Assembly (NCBI GenBank): GCA_030142905.1
Contig: JASJOG010000079.1
Location: 577,001 to 641,000, forward strand
DNA: 64,000 bases
Direction: 5' to 3'
Origin: Heliopora coerulea
Taxonomy: Eukaryota; Cnidaria; Anthozoa; Scleralcyonacea; Helioporidae
Shown piece by piece: positions 11,383 to 23,435 of this stretch. The position numbers and the translations under genes are program-made. The notes beneath the pieces were generated by a model. The model was not told where the DNA came from. It saw nothing but the letters and a program-made list of their open reading frames with translations, and did not search any database. The first letter of the stretch is position 1, and each line of letters begins with the position of its first letter.

Positions 11383-12470
11383 TTGGTTCCTGGCACCCGT
11401 CATTGACTGGTAAAACTATCCCGTTTGACCGGCAAATATAGTCGCTTACCGGTCATCCATGACCAGTAATTTTTTTATTTTTTTTTTTCTCGAAAAAATG
11501 TGAGTGTGATCGGGTTTCTTGTTTCGAAAAATGTTGCTTTCATAATCGTTGTAGACGTTTAGTTTGAGAAAAAGTAGGTGTTTCGCCGCTCAAAATGCCT
11601 TCAGCATGATGGAAACTCGGATGTCTCACACGTCAAAACTCCATATCTATTATAAAATGTTAACAAAATTTCGATCGTAATACACAGTAAATGTATTGTT
11701 ATAAATCATAAATAAAATAGTGCTGCTCCCATCGGTTCATATTCGCAATCGATTAATCTCTGTCAACAATCGATTAATATCGATTAATCGTATTGAATAA
11801 ATTAAATCATGACAAGTCCACAGTGGTTTGTCCCTTCAAAGAAAGGGGTGTGTTCTAATGTTTTTAAAGTTTCGAAATTTTCCATTAGAAAAACTCAAGA
11901 AAACAACGTATATAATATAATTACATAAACACAGAAAAATAGGCTAAATAAAGAAATACGCAATTTGACTGTCGACACATTGTTTTGGTTTAAAAATAAC
12001 AGTGCATCAACAAGGGCTGGCTTAAGTGCTGCACGCTTCTTCTTTGACCACAATTGACTGGAATGAGAGCGCGAGAATACTATCTCTTCGCATTTTTTTT
12101 AATTCCAGAAAGAAAGTTCAGGTGAATATTATACTGTGCGCGGTTGCTGTCGATGATCCGGTTATTTTTAAGAATAATCGATTGCCTAAAAATAATCGAT
12201 TAATCGATTAATGGGTTAATCGAGAGCAGCATTAAAATAAAAGGTATTTTCTTGTTCCCCGTTCGTCTTTTTCGTGCCAAAGATATAACAAATTTTATTG
12301 AGATTGTTCATGCTGTTCAGCAAGTTAACTAACCTTCTTGGTCTACACAAGTGTACAATATATTTCAGGGTTAGTGGGCTACAAAGAAAAATGGCAAATG
12401 TGACCGGTAAAAAATCCTGTGTGACCGGCAATATTTTTTTTTTTTACCGGTCATCATTAGCGGTAGATTT
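11383..12470. repeat. GACCGG-motif repeat region around a hAT-like MITE
   Basis: Words of the type TTGACCGGCAAA, TTACCGGTCA and GTGACCGGTAAA recur at 11408-11470 and 12398-12465, and a related set lies at 10098-10130. They bracket the hAT-like MITE at 11718-12234. The pattern suggests subterminal repeats of an older DNA transposon, but its ends could not be fixed. Confidence 0.35.
11718..12234. mobile_element. hAT-like MITE with 8-bp target-site duplication
   Basis: The ends are TAGTGCTGCTC and GAGCAGCATTA (11-bp inverted repeats, one mismatch), fitting the YARNG start typical of hAT elements. AAATAAAA (8 bp) flanks the element exactly at 11710-11717 and 12235-12242, the hAT target length. 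Subterminal ATCGATTAATCGATTA repeats lie just inside both ends. At 517 bp it has no transposase and is non-autonomous. Confidence 0.8.
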
Positions 12471-13199
12471 CCAAGAATAATTTTGAGACTTGGCTGCTGT
12501 ATTGCTTAAAATCATCGCGAGGGCTGGAATGTTTATAACTACAATCCAAGACGAATATCAAGTTCCACTGCTAAGATCTGTCCCTTCAAACTAACACAAG
12601 AAAAAGCTGAGACGTATGGGTTATCCCGAGACGCTCAATCAGCAATACAAATGTGATTACAATATGAAACGCCAACGACATTTTCGTAACCTTAGCCGTC
12701 TGCCACATACATGTAACTAACGTCACACCATTCCAGACTTAGGTTACACAGATCAGTAAAAACTACAGTATGCAGGGCGAAAATACATGAAGCGAGTCAC
12801 GATCACATTTAACCATTGATTTGGAATCCAAACTAATTTGCAATTCAAAGACTTATGAAACCGGATTCGGTATTCCAGCATAAACGGCTACTTTGAATCC
12901 AAAGAAGTTTCCGGATTGCTTACGAATCGGAAGAAATTTGGTTTAGTATAAAGTAACGTAGCCTAAATTGTGACGATATACAATATATATTTGCATGATA
13001 ATAACATTAATCCACATATGGAGTTAGTGACCTTTTTAGTATTATTCATATTGTATATTCATGGTAATTTACATTGCTAGGAGTTATAAATAGTGGGGTT
13101 TTGGGTTTGTATTTGGACTTTATTTTAGCTAGTTTGGTCGCTGGAGATTAAACACGTTACATAATTCAGTGAGAGGTTGACAAGATTTAACGAAAAAGT
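12471..13199. other. No gene recognised
   Basis: AT-rich non-coding sequence without recognisable element ends. Confidence 0.45.
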
Positions 13200-13395
13200 A
13201 TAAAGAGCTGTTTGCACGTGCGATTCGTGCCTTGCGATTGACATCTTGAAGTACGTGTTTAACTGATGAGAGCGTCGAGGACAAACTACAGCGAATCAGG
13301 AGGGGATATCTTGCTGCATAGACTGCCCTGAGTTTATTACATACACCAGGATGACAATCGCAAAGTGCGAAATTGCACATGTAAACAGCCCTTAA
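13200..13395. mobile_element. Short TIR element (MITE), inverted relative of 4013-4204
   Basis: Ends AGAGCTGTTTGCACGTGCG and CATGTAAACAGCCCTTAA are inverted repeats. Its interior matches 4013-4204 in reverse orientation (for example ACACCAGGATGACAATCGCA here against the complement there). Non-coding; the 83-codon minus-strand ORF is a by-product. Confidence 0.55.
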
Positions 13396-14964
13396 GACTA
13401 CTCTTAAAACAGATACTTAGTTGAGTAAGTATGTAAGTAGTAATGGAAATGTTCGACGGTTAAAATTGGGTACGACAGGTTTCAAAATTTCAAAGGTATC
13501 GAATTTTTTCGTTGCTTATTCGTTTTCTCCCATTTTTCTTAAAAGTTTTCTTTTCCTAACGAATTTGTGTACCCACATCGATTCCGTACCCACATAGAAT
13601 GAGAACTTGTCATGAGAAACAGACAGAAATGCAAGACCTGGTAATCAAACGTCACGTGGTTCTTGAGCGTCCCACTTCCAACCAAAAGTTGCCAGAAATC
13701 TCCGCGTAATGAAGAAGCAATCCCTTCTTGATGAAATGTCGGATCTGAAAACATACATTTTCGAATAATATCACAGAATCAAGAAGTACGAATCATTGAC
13801 TAACATACTAAGACTGTATGGAGGTAAGCAAGTTATATTAATCTAGTTTGATACTGTACTGAAACATTAATGCACGGAAAAAAATAGCACAAAGTTTCTT
13901 CATAGTTTCGGTACAGTATCTTGAAAAGAGATGAACGTCAGTTCAACTCTCGCAAATACGAAGAAAAATTTCCTGGAGATAGTGAAACATAACATGAAAG
14001 TAGAAACACATTTTGGCATAAAATTTGCTGTAACTTAGAAAAGCGTTCATCAGTAGATATGACAATTTTTCTTCACATAAAGGGCACCCATAGGCACATG
14101 GAAAATTCCATAACCCCAGATTTTAAAATAGTCAAAGACGCTGACTTAGTGGAATCGACTTTGAGACTCTAATGGTTTCAACAGAATTAACTGCACTATG
14201 TGCTTGGGTTGTGCAATTACTTCTATTCATGTTACCATGAAAGGTGCTTACAACAAGCATGACACATCAATACTACGTTCGTACCATGATGAAAACAGCT
14301 TACATATATTTACAGTACAGATCGGTGGGAGTCTCTTTTTGTCATCAATTTGAGGCCAGATGTTCACTCTTTGGTTGCCATTTGAAGAATGTTTTCATCT
14401 ACTGTAATTTTCATGGTTTTCGTGGGTTGTCTACATTTGACAGTATTGACTGCATGTACAGTATGAACAATAAAGAATAACGTTTTAAGCATTTAATTTA
14501 GGACAACAATTACGTCTAGCGACTTTGCGTTACTTCGACTTGAAACATGTTATATTGAAACCGAACTGTCTGAGTATACGACAGCAAGTGATCCTGATTG
14601 GTGTAAAAGCTTTTTCTTTCTTCTTGGTTTTTATATGTATACAGTGCTCATTTGTGCAGCTCACAACAATATTTTGAACATTTGAATATTTTTTCTTTTG
14701 AACATGCAAAGGAGAGTTTTAAGAAGCGTTTAACATCTTAAAAACATTTCCTAACGTTTGTAATACTTGTGTAGAATATATAAGAAAGTATATTCTTGTC
14801 CTGCATAGGCATTGCGAGGGGGTGTAAGGGGGCCATGCTCCCCCAGACGTAAATTTGGGGGGCATATTCGATAGAACATTATGGCATTTACACTCGACCA
14901 CTAACTATTAAGTTGATAATTTTTCAAGGAGGAAAATCTTGAGTGTCTAGATATTTTTAAGACT
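13396..14964. other. No gene recognised
   Basis: AT-rich. Minus-strand ORFs at 13539-13754 and 14719-14901 show no family motif. A CCCCC/GGGGG-containing stretch at 14815-14865 looks repetitive but has no partner in the window. Confidence 0.4.
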
Positions 14965-15027
14965 CAACCGGGACTTGTTGCAAAAAATGCAACTTTTGGG
15001 CCATCCGGCTGGGAATCGAACCCGTGA
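14965..15027 (-). repeat. tRNA-like B-box fragment (possible SINE remnant)
   Basis: On the minus strand, GGTCACGGGTTCGATTCCC matches a pol III B box (GGTTCGANTCC). No matching A box lies upstream; instead a ~28-bp AT-rich sequence repeats twice at the very start of duplication unit 1. Confidence 0.35.
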
Positions 15028-18000
15028 CCTCGGAATCTGATTCTTGATTTTAGTACTTTGGAACCTGATTCTTGATTTTAGTACTTCAGATTGGGTCAAA
15101 AGCAGAGAAAAATAAAAAAAAATTAAATAGAACGGCCATTTCACAGAAATGACACATCACTGCAAAAAAATTAAATCAACATTACAGTATAGCATTTACG
15201 ACACCATTTTTGAGTGCTACAATCCTTTGCCTTTATGGAATGGAAAAAAAAAAAGAGCACAATCACCCATTTTAGTGCATTGCAGGAATGAAAGCAACAA
15301 CATAGATAATTATGTACATATCATTTAGGGCAAATATTAATTGCTGCTTTATAATAAAAAGATCCTATTTCTTGATACAGGACTAAATTTCTGCATTATT
15401 TTATGATTTTATCTAACTACGGTATTGCTATTTAATAACTTATTTCAAATTTCAAAATTAGGTATTGCCTTCTTATTAGCCAACAGTTCAAACACCCTCA
15501 TGTCAGAGTCATGCAAGTCACAATATTGTCACAAAATATTTTCATTCCCTGTACACTTGAACTAATTCACAGAGTCTATCACAGTTTAGAACCCTAGCTT
15601 AGCGCAATCTGTCTCAGAAAAGTCTAAAAAAAGATTTATTTATAATAATTAGCAGTTGTGGAGAAAAATCACCATCAAGTTTGGTCATGCACTCTGCCAC
15701 CACTTTTTCTAGAATGTTTCTCAGGTTTTCTCTCAGTTTGCAAGTTGTTTATTCCTAAATTGAATGTACCACAGTAGCAGTGAGTGTTTAATCAAAAGAA
15801 TTAGCATTATTAGTTGCCTAATTAGTACTGATAGGCATATGTTGCTTCACTCTGACACAAAATGAAAAAGGTTTATAAAAATAACTGGTTGCACACTGTC
15901 ATGAAACTAATGTATATTTCTAGACAAAGCAAACTTAGCCAGAAATCCATGCAGTTAACAAATGAATATGTATATGTATGTATTTTTTTGAAATACACAC
16001 TGGGGCCACAAGTGGCCATGAATTCTACTATATATGTAAGTAAAATTTCATTTCATCATGGCCATTTTTCCTTTAAAAGAGGCCATGGCCACAATGACCA
16101 TGATAAAACTTGTGCTTTGCTGTATACTTTCCAGGTGACTCTCTCATGGCTCTTTCATGTGAAATTCCAAGAGTAGCAAAAAGCAATCATTATATAATTT
16201 CCACCAATAATACAGTAGTGATTCAATCTTCATGTTATTATGTGATAAACATTTTTGATAATGTTGTTATGTGTCAACTCATCAACGGGCAGTGTTTCAG
16301 CCTCGTTGACAAGTAAAATCAACTGGGATAAGCTGGAGTACAATACTAAAGCGCACCCTCACCCCTCAAAGGGTTAAACTACTGTAAGTGACATAGGCTA
16401 CAGGTAACTACTCCAACATTAAATACTGTAGTGCATTTTGTACATAACTATATAAAGGTATTGTTAAGCTGAGATACATTCAACCTGACAATGACATGAT
16501 TTTTACAGTACCATGTGTCTTATAGGAACCTTGAGATGTTTCCCAAATTTGGGCATTTAGGATATACATTTTTCACTATATGCTGACATACACACTGCAA
16601 GCAAATTACATTATAACTTTATTACTGGAGGTCATTTTCAATTACATGTACATGTAACTGGTAGCTCTGGTGGCCTTTGTATTGTACAAGCCTTTGGAAA
16701 ATTTATTCAATATATTGACTGAGTTGTCATTAAATTCAAGCTTTACTCGTACAGATTTCATGAAACTCTACATTTTTCTGGCACCTCTATAATTCAAGGG
16801 GGTTTACTACAAATCTAAGCCTGAATTACACTGCTTTGAAAATAATATTCAAGGACTACTCTACCCACTTGCCCATTTGCATCTGGCTAGTAATTTTTTT
16901 AAATACGGCAATAAAAAATTCTATTATTTGAGCATGCCGAAAATAAATGACTGAGTTGGCTTTGGTACACTTGCATGATAAACCCAGCTAATCCATTGAT
17001 TAACACTGGTAGAAAAGCAATCTGTCCCTGTTAATGTGCAAATCTTTCTCATATGAAGAGTTTTCCATGGAGGCTTTTCCCATTTATTGAGAAAATATTG
17101 TGTTGCATGTAATTTAAAAAATTTATTCCCAGCTTGTTTTGTTGGAACAAAATAATATGTAATTTGCTCATTAAATGCTGTTAACTAAAACCTTTCGCAA
17201 ACAATCAGATGTGCCGACCAAATAAAAATAAGATTTCCTTTTGTTGCACAACTCCATGCACTGCAATATCCACACTTGGGTTTGATTGATGAATTTGCCG
17301 TATCTATAAATTCATCCTGACTGTTTGGAATTACTTCCCTCTTTAAGATCACTGGTCGAAATCAGTAAAGAACAATGAATTAATCTTGTGATAAATTGTC
17401 AGTGGGATACAAAATCTCCAATTAAGTATACCAGTTTGTAGTCAGTTAAAGTAACAGACAAGGCAACCGCATTTTCTGAATGATTTCTGGGCGATTGAAA
17501 TCTGGGCGCATATTCATGTCGTGATACTATGAAATTAAAGTAAAGAAGCAATGGATTGTCTCATACTAGTACGACAATCACATCACCACATACTTTGAAT
17601 AAAAGCTGACAATTTTCAGTTAGTACACACTGGCTCACTTCTCTCCACACAAATTTAAATTGAGCACTTACTGAGATTCATAATACTTCTGATCTTCACT
17701 TCGGTGTAATGAGCCTTCGGCAGATTGCAAAGCCATAATCGTCAAAACCGGTTACCTCCGATCTGTTTGACAGCATAATGAAAAACTAACAGAGCTGTAC
17801 TTTCCAAAACATCAAGCTACAGCACATGTAATCCGAAAACAGTAGGCTTATATTCAGAAACAAAATTTGTTATTTAAAACTAACCGCCACATGCCACCTG
17901 CGTGGGTACAGTCACAGACCACTTGATTCGAGCATCACCAAAGACGCCTGGGATGAAAAACCCGGCCTAGTCAATTTCTGGCAACCCCTCTAGCAAATGA

Positions 18001-18118
18001 TATCAATAAATTATAAATGTCTAAAATCATTATATTTCTATCTCTTACACTTCTTTCTATGATTGTCATAGTTTTCTGGCGTTCAAAGTTTATTTTAATA
18101 GTATTCCAGTAATGATCA
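15028..18118. other. Non-coding left part of unit 1
   Basis: No gene recognised. Most ORFs are short and not conserved in frame with unit 2. 15507-15985 is present here but replaced in unit 2 by a fragment with an SGNH-like ORF and a GT microsatellite. Words GTAAAAT...GGGATAAGC...GAGTACAAT and CTCAAAGGGTTAAAC near 16310-16378 belong to a dispersed motif also seen at 31070, 21080 and 45600. Confidence 0.5.
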
Positions 18119-18242
18119 AACCAGTGGCAATTGAGGAACCACGCGGGAAGCGTAATCTTGTTAGGAATATCAAAGCCCAGGATATAATTTTAAATAAACC
18201 CATAATAATACAGACATGAGTTATTGAAAAATATTTTTAATT

Positions 18243-18283
18243 TAACTAACGTTTCCTTGCCAGTCCTGCAACATCTTCAGAGT
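18243..18283 (-). ncRNA. Hammerhead-like motif, minus PLE copy
   Basis: Mirror image of 20855-20895 in the other arm: CTGAAGATGTTGC ... GGAAACGTTAGTTAA. Lies downstream of the stop codon of the minus PLE ORF. Confidence 0.4.
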
Positions 18284-18469
18284 AAGTGATAGATTTACAA
18301 GGTATTCTCGACTATATAATATTCTATTTGCAATGACAGGAAGTAATTAACAGAAAGACAGGTGAAAACCGGTGAATAATTAAGTGTGCGATAAAGTGTA
18401 TGCGTGAGTGAATCCAGGTGTGTATGTGTCAGAAAAACATATAACAACTAACAAGGAAAAAATTAACAG

Positions 18470-19915
18470 TTAGAACAAGGTTAAAGGAAGGGAACTGATC
18501 TTGGCGTTGAGCGAAGGATTTATCTTATTAATAAGTAGACTCTCTCTGAGAAGGAGTTCAAAATTAGAAGAACAGGAGTTTTGAATAGAAAAATCAGTTA
18601 CAGAAACAGGGTGGCCAGTCTGTTTGTGGTGTGTTAAAACAGCAGATAAAGTGGTGAAGGAGATAGGCTTTCCCGTGTAAGCAGATACTCCCATGTGTTC
18701 AGAAACACGCGCGTGTAAATGGCAAATGGTTTCACCTATATACAATGACTCACAGCATTGACAGTTGAATTTGTAAACTACGCGAGATCTTAGTGCAAGA
18801 GGAATTTGATCTTTAAAACGGAAAAAACTTGAAAGACGTCGAATAGGTTTAAATATGACTTGAAGCTGAATTTGAGGAAAAGTAGAAGCAAAAAGTTTGG
18901 CGACTTGTTTGCGAATCGGAAGAAAATGTTGACCGGTAAAAGGTAGAGTAAAGAAAATAATGCGTTTAGGTACCGAGGTCGTTGTAGAAGCTGGGCAGAA
19001 AATTTTATCGAAAAAATTGCGGAGACAATTATCTAAGAACTTGATAGGATAACCATTCCCAATCATAATAGTTTTAAATTTCTCTAGTTCTTCATGAAAG
19101 ATGGTATAAGAAGAACAGAGATTAAAATAACGAAAAAGCAAAGTTAAAATTAAGCCTTTCTTATATATGAGTGGGATAAAACTCTCAAAATTTGTAAACA
19201 ATCCAGTAAAAGTCGGTTTACGATAAACAGAAGAAGAAAATTTATCATCCGAGCGTTTGATTTGAATGTCAAGGAAGGAAAGAGAGTTATCTTTTTCGAT
19301 TTCATGTGTAAATTTTATATTTGGATGTTTACAATTCAGGTAATGCAAGAAATGTAAAATATGATCGCGAGATCGAAATAAAATAAAAGAGTCGTCAACA
19401 TAGCGTCGATAATAAAGCGGTTTATATTGGGCAGGACAATCATTTAGGCAATTAGTTTCATGAAAGGAAAGAAAAATGTTGGCGAAAAAGGGACCTAGAG
19501 GGGAACCCATAGCAATACCATCAAGTTGTTCGTAAAATTTTCCGTTAAATAGAAAGTGACAGTTTTTGACAGTTAAATTTAGTAGCTCTTTAAATTTTTC
19601 GCTAGTAAAATTTTGGAAATGAGTATTGTTATAGAAAAGCTGGTTAAGAATAATTTCAATGGTTTCATCCAACGGTATGTTTGTAAAAAGTGAATTAATA
19701 TCAAAACTAGCCATGGTGACATTATTATTATCAAAACTCAGCTGAAAAAAATCTTATAGAAATGAAAATGAATCAGTGATAGTGTATGGACTAAAGGAAA
19801 TAGGGCGAAGAAGATGAACAAGAAATTTAGCGAGACTATACGAGTGGGTGCCAATAGAAGAAAGTATAGGTCTAAGTGGAATATTTAACTTATATACCTT
19901 AGGTAATCCATATAG
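18470..19915 (-). pseudogene. PLE reverse transcriptase with GIY-YIG endonuclease, 5'-truncated
   Basis: Encodes the multifunctional PLE protein that copies element RNA and nicks target DNA. The open part (18470-19714, 414 codons) begins inside the RT at MASFDINSLFTNIPL and contains the catalytic box YRRYVDDSFILF around residue 100. The C-terminal GIY-YIG endonuclease shows VVYKFNCQCCESLYIGET near residue 315. Upstream in the same frame the RT continues to 19915 with YGLPKVYK and RPILSSIGTHSYSLAKFL, interrupted by one TAA at 19754-19756. The real N-terminus is missing at the junction with the inverted copy, so this is a disabled fragment. Confidence 0.9.
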
Positions 19916-20668
19916 CGTAAACCGACTTTTACTGGATTGTTTACAAATTTTGAGAGTTTTATCCCACTCATATATAAGAAAGGCTTAATTTTAACTTTGC
20001 TTTTTCGTTATTTTAATCTCTGTTCTTCTTATACCATCTTTCATGAAGAACTAGAGAAATTTAAAACTATTATGATTGGGAATGGTTATCCTATCAAGTT
20101 CTTAGATAATTGTCTCCGCAATTTTTTCGATAAAATTTTCTGCCCAGCTTCTACAACGACCTCGGTACCTAAACGCATTATTTTCTTTACTCTACCTTTT
20201 ACCGGTCAACATTTTCTTCCGATTCGCAAACAAGTCGCCAAACTTTTTGCTTCTACTTTTCCTCAAATTCAGCTTCAAGTCATATTTAAACCTATTCGAC
20301 GTCTTTCAAGTTTTTTCCGTTTTAAAGATCAAATTCCTCTTGCACTAAGATCTCGCGTAGTTTACAAATTCAACTGTCAATGCTGTGAGTCATTGTATAT
20401 AGGTGAAACCATTTGCCATTTACACGCGCGTGTTTCTGAACACATGGGAGTATCTGCTTACACGGGAAAGCCTATTTCCTTCACCACTTTATCTGCTGTT
20501 TTAACACACCACAAACAGACTGGCCACCCTGTTTCTGTAACTGATTTTTCTATTCAAAACTCCTGTTCTTCTAATTTTGAACTCCTTCTCAGAGAGAGTC
20601 TACTTATTAATAAGATAAATCCTTCGCTCAACGCCAAGATCAGTTCCCTTCCTTTAACCTTGTTCTAA
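19916..20668 (+). pseudogene. PLE C-terminal RT and GIY-YIG fragment, inverted copy
   Basis: The frame is open from the palindrome centre to 20668 and its 243-residue ORF is identical to the C-terminus of the minus copy. It starts just after the RT catalytic box (RKPTFTGLFTNFESF), so it lacks YVDD but keeps the whole GIY-YIG region. No start codon of its own; it exists only as the second arm of the inverted pair. The lack of differences between arms suggests a recent single event or gene conversion. Confidence 0.9.
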
Positions 20669-20854
20669 CTGTTAATTTTTTCCTTGTTAGTTGTTATATG
20701 TTTTTCTGACACATACACACCTGGATTCACTCACGCATACACTTTATCGCACACTTAATTATTCACCGGTTTTCACCTGTCTTTCTGTTAATTACTTCCT
20801 GTCATTGCAAATAGAATATTATATAGTCGAGAATACCTTGTAAATCTATCACTT

Positions 20855-20895
20855 ACTCTGAAGATGTTGCAGGACTGGCAAGGAAACGTTAGTTA
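20855..20895 (+). ncRNA. Hammerhead-like motif, plus PLE copy
   Basis: CTGAAGA (fits CUGANGA), TTGC/GCAA stem, GGAAAC and GTTAGT in the 3' region 190 bp after the ORF. Position and order match known PLE hammerheads; pairing next to the core is imperfect. Confidence 0.4.
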
Positions 20896-21384
20896 AATTA
20901 AAAATATTTTTCAATAACTCATGTCTGTATTATTATGGGTTTATTTAAAATTATATCCTGGGCTTTGATATTCCTAACAAGAATGGTCGAATCCCACAGA
21001 TGAAGAAAGCAAAAATATTTCGTGACCACTTATTACCTTATTACGTCCTGTCCGGGATGTCTTCCCTTACGAAGTATAATCGTCCGGCGTTGGCCAGAGT
21101 AAAATGAAAACCCCGTTTACACTGCAACATTTTGAGCGTGGGACGGCAAATTTGGCAACGACAAGCAGAATTAGCCGTACGGACACCAACATATACAGAA
21201 GTGCTCGCTACGGCTAAATATTCAGGCATGGACACCAAATTTTAAGAAGTCCACACGTGTTTCCGCTGTAAAAATCACTGCTACAAATAGTGGTTCTCGT
21301 GCTAAAATTTCAGCCGTGCTGTGTCAAAAATGTAAACAGTGTAAATGGGGTTGAAAAAGTCGCGCACGGACGGGAAAGAGTTAA

Positions 21385-21440
21385 TCATAACCGAACCCCA
21401 ACCCTGAAGCTAACCCTAACCATAACTTTAAACCTAACGT
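21385..21440 (+). repeat. CCTAAC-type degenerate repeat tract
   Basis: Runs of CCCCAACCCTGAAGC, TAACCCTAACCATAAC and similar words, a degenerate form of (CCCTAA)n. The equivalent in unit 2 is 52263-52335, which is longer. Confidence 0.6.
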
Positions 21441-22067
21441 TAACTATATGGACAGCAAATACTGCCAAAAGTCGATCAAACTTCAAATTAACAGTTCAAT
21501 TGAATAAAACTATTGTAGAGTTAACAAGTACTGTTGATAAAGCTGAGTCGCTAATTCTGTCTACTCAGTGATTTATTTGAAAAGTCGACTTAAGTAAAGG
21601 ACGTTCAAGTATCTCGCAAGAAAACTTGTCAATTCTCGCTAACAACTTTATCAATTGTCATATGCAATATTACAAATTCTCGCAAGCGAGTTTATGCACC
21701 CCGTCCAGAGAGTACTTGACATTGTATAATGTCTGTGGGAGTGACTGGGTCCCAATGAGAACCATTGAATTACAAATAGACTGGGATAATAAAGTTTTTC
21801 TTAGTTTTCAACGCCAACCTAAAGGAACAAAGCTTATAAACCTAATATCCAGCTAGTTCGTTCTCATACCTCGTCTCGTAAATTCTAAATTTGAAGCATA
21901 TACCAACAATTTAGTTGACAAAACTACAAGCTCACCATTCCTGTTTTTCCATGCTGCCAAATAATCCTAGGAACATATGGCTGTTGCTTTGGGCCAAATA
22001 AAATAATCCCTTTTCCTTGTTTCCAATACTAGCGAAAAATTAAGATTGCCAGGGATAACAAGGACTG

Positions 22068-22170
22068 GTCCTAACCCTAATCCTGATCTTAGTCCTAATC
22101 CTAATCCTAATCCTTACATTAACCCTTACCCCAATCCTAATTATAATCCTTATCCCAATCCTAATTGTTG
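22068..22170 (+). repeat. CCTAAT-type degenerate repeat tract
   Basis: About 17 copies of six-base words such as CCTAAT, CCTAAC and CCTTAC. Unit 2 has the equivalent at 52951-53060. Resembles telomeric repeat variants but is internal and mixed. Confidence 0.7.
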
Positions 22171-23034
22171 ACACGTCACCTCTCGGTGAAATTTTAACCC
22201 AAACACCAACGACTTTTCTTCAAAAAATCTTCCGGATTATCTTTAATGTTAGGTAAGAAGAAATGTTGGCGCCGAAGACATGATGTACACAAGTAGCGTG
22301 TGATCTAGAACACAGGCTAAAATATTGGGACTAGCACTTGCAATGACAAATTGCTAACTTTTCTCCAACAGGGGACTAAGTGTCCTGAACAGGAGGGCTG
22401 TGCCCCGCTCTACCCTCTCTGGCTCAACTTCTGCACGGCGGACTCGATTCCCGCTCGAAATCGAGTTCATTTTTTTATTCTATTTACTCAGTTATTAATT
22501 TCTTGGTTTTGGTTTTTGAAGTTAAATTGAGCTTGACGAACATCGAACAAACGTCTAATAGTTATACTTTTTGTTTCTTCAGTGAATTTTGGGTTAACAA
22601 TTGCCAAGCGAAAACTATGGATATAATTATTTCGTTCTATTCCTCCCTTCTGGCTTTGTGATTGGACTAAATAGGCAGTTTTTGTTTCTTTACTGACTAT
22701 TATTTTGGAAATTCCCCATTAAAAAAGACCATTAGCAATCTTGCTACAGGTAAATGTAATATTGATTTCCTTGTTTTCTGTTTTATTTCTCGGCTTAAAA
22801 ATTTCAAATTGAAGCTGTTACGATTACTTTAGGGTATAAAATATAATACTTTTGTTTCATCAATAAATTGTGGCTTGAACATTTCCAGGCCTAGGCATTA
22901 ACGATTGCGGCAAATGCTATATTGTAAATCAAGGCAATACCTTTGATACCCAGAAAAAAGCCTGGTTTATTCGTTAATCTAAAATACATTCTAGGCCAGT
23001 AATAGTAAATACATTCGCCACCTACCGTGGTTTA
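22171..23034. other. No gene recognised
   Basis: Bases 22370-22470 contain GGACTCGATTCCCGC, faintly like a pol III B box, in a G/C-rich patch shared with unit 2 (53250-53350). The rest is AT-rich. Confidence 0.35.
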
Positions 23035-23256
23035 ATGCTGAACGTGTATGAATGGGATGACCTGGCTGATTCAGAACGCCCTGTGTTGTTCTCGTCTTCG
23101 AAACAACAGAATTTATACGACCTTCCTTTTCTGTTTGCGATCGTTTCTGGGTCCCACTATGGTATTTCTGTGCCTGGTGTTTGGGTCCCTCAGGTGATTA
23201 TGTTTATAAACAACTCGAGTTCACTCAACCGTTTTTATGGTTCTTTCAAAGCATAA
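23035..23256 (+). CDS. Hypothetical 73-residue ORF kept in both duplication units
   Basis: Begins MLNVYEWDDLADSERPVLFS and ends SLNRFYGSFKA. The counterpart in unit 2 (53906-54124) keeps the frame with scattered substitutions and one whole-codon deletion. No signal peptide, domain or repeat is recognisable and there is no TATA box or splice context. It may be a remnant of a mobile element or of an exon. Frame conservation between recent duplicates is weak evidence because the copies are still very similar. Confidence 0.3.
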   Translation: MLNVYEWDDLADSERPVLFSSSKQQNLYDLPFLFAIVSGSHYGISVPGVWVPQVIMFINNSSSLNRFYGSFKA

Positions 23257-23375
23257 CGTCTGAGTACATGTTTTTGTACTACGCTAGTGTTAGCTGATGT
23301 TGATCACGAAGAGCTGTTTCAGAATATTTTAATATTGATATTATTATTATTAAAGTTGATGTAATTGTTATTAAT

Positions 23376-23435
23376 GCTGTTGTTGTCTATGCTGTTGTTG
23401 TCTTTGCTGTTGTTGTCTTTGCTGTTGTTGTTCGT
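23376..23435 (+). repeat. Minisatellite TGCTGTTGTTGTCTT
   Basis: About four tandem copies of a 15-16-bp unit TGCTGTTGTTGTCTT(T). Unit 2 has only two copies at 54247-54278, so copy number differs between the duplicates. Confidence 0.8.

Larger units (their letters stand above)
18119..20982. mobile_element. Head-to-head pair of Penelope-like elements
   Basis: Two PLE copies lie in opposite orientation: minus at about 18156-19915 and plus at 19916-20982. Bases 18156-19222 and 19916-20982 are near-perfect inverted arms; 19223-19915 is unique and belongs to the longer minus copy. Both copies end at the same 3' sequence (CTGGGCTTTGATATTCC) and both are 5'-truncated at the centre. Unit 2 has the empty site at ~45495 (TTTCAATAATGGTCGAATC), where unit 1 has AATGATC on the left and AATGGTC on the right, a likely short target duplication. 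Inverted partial dimers are a known PLE habit. The left outer limit (18119-18155) is inferred from unit 2. Confidence 0.85.
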
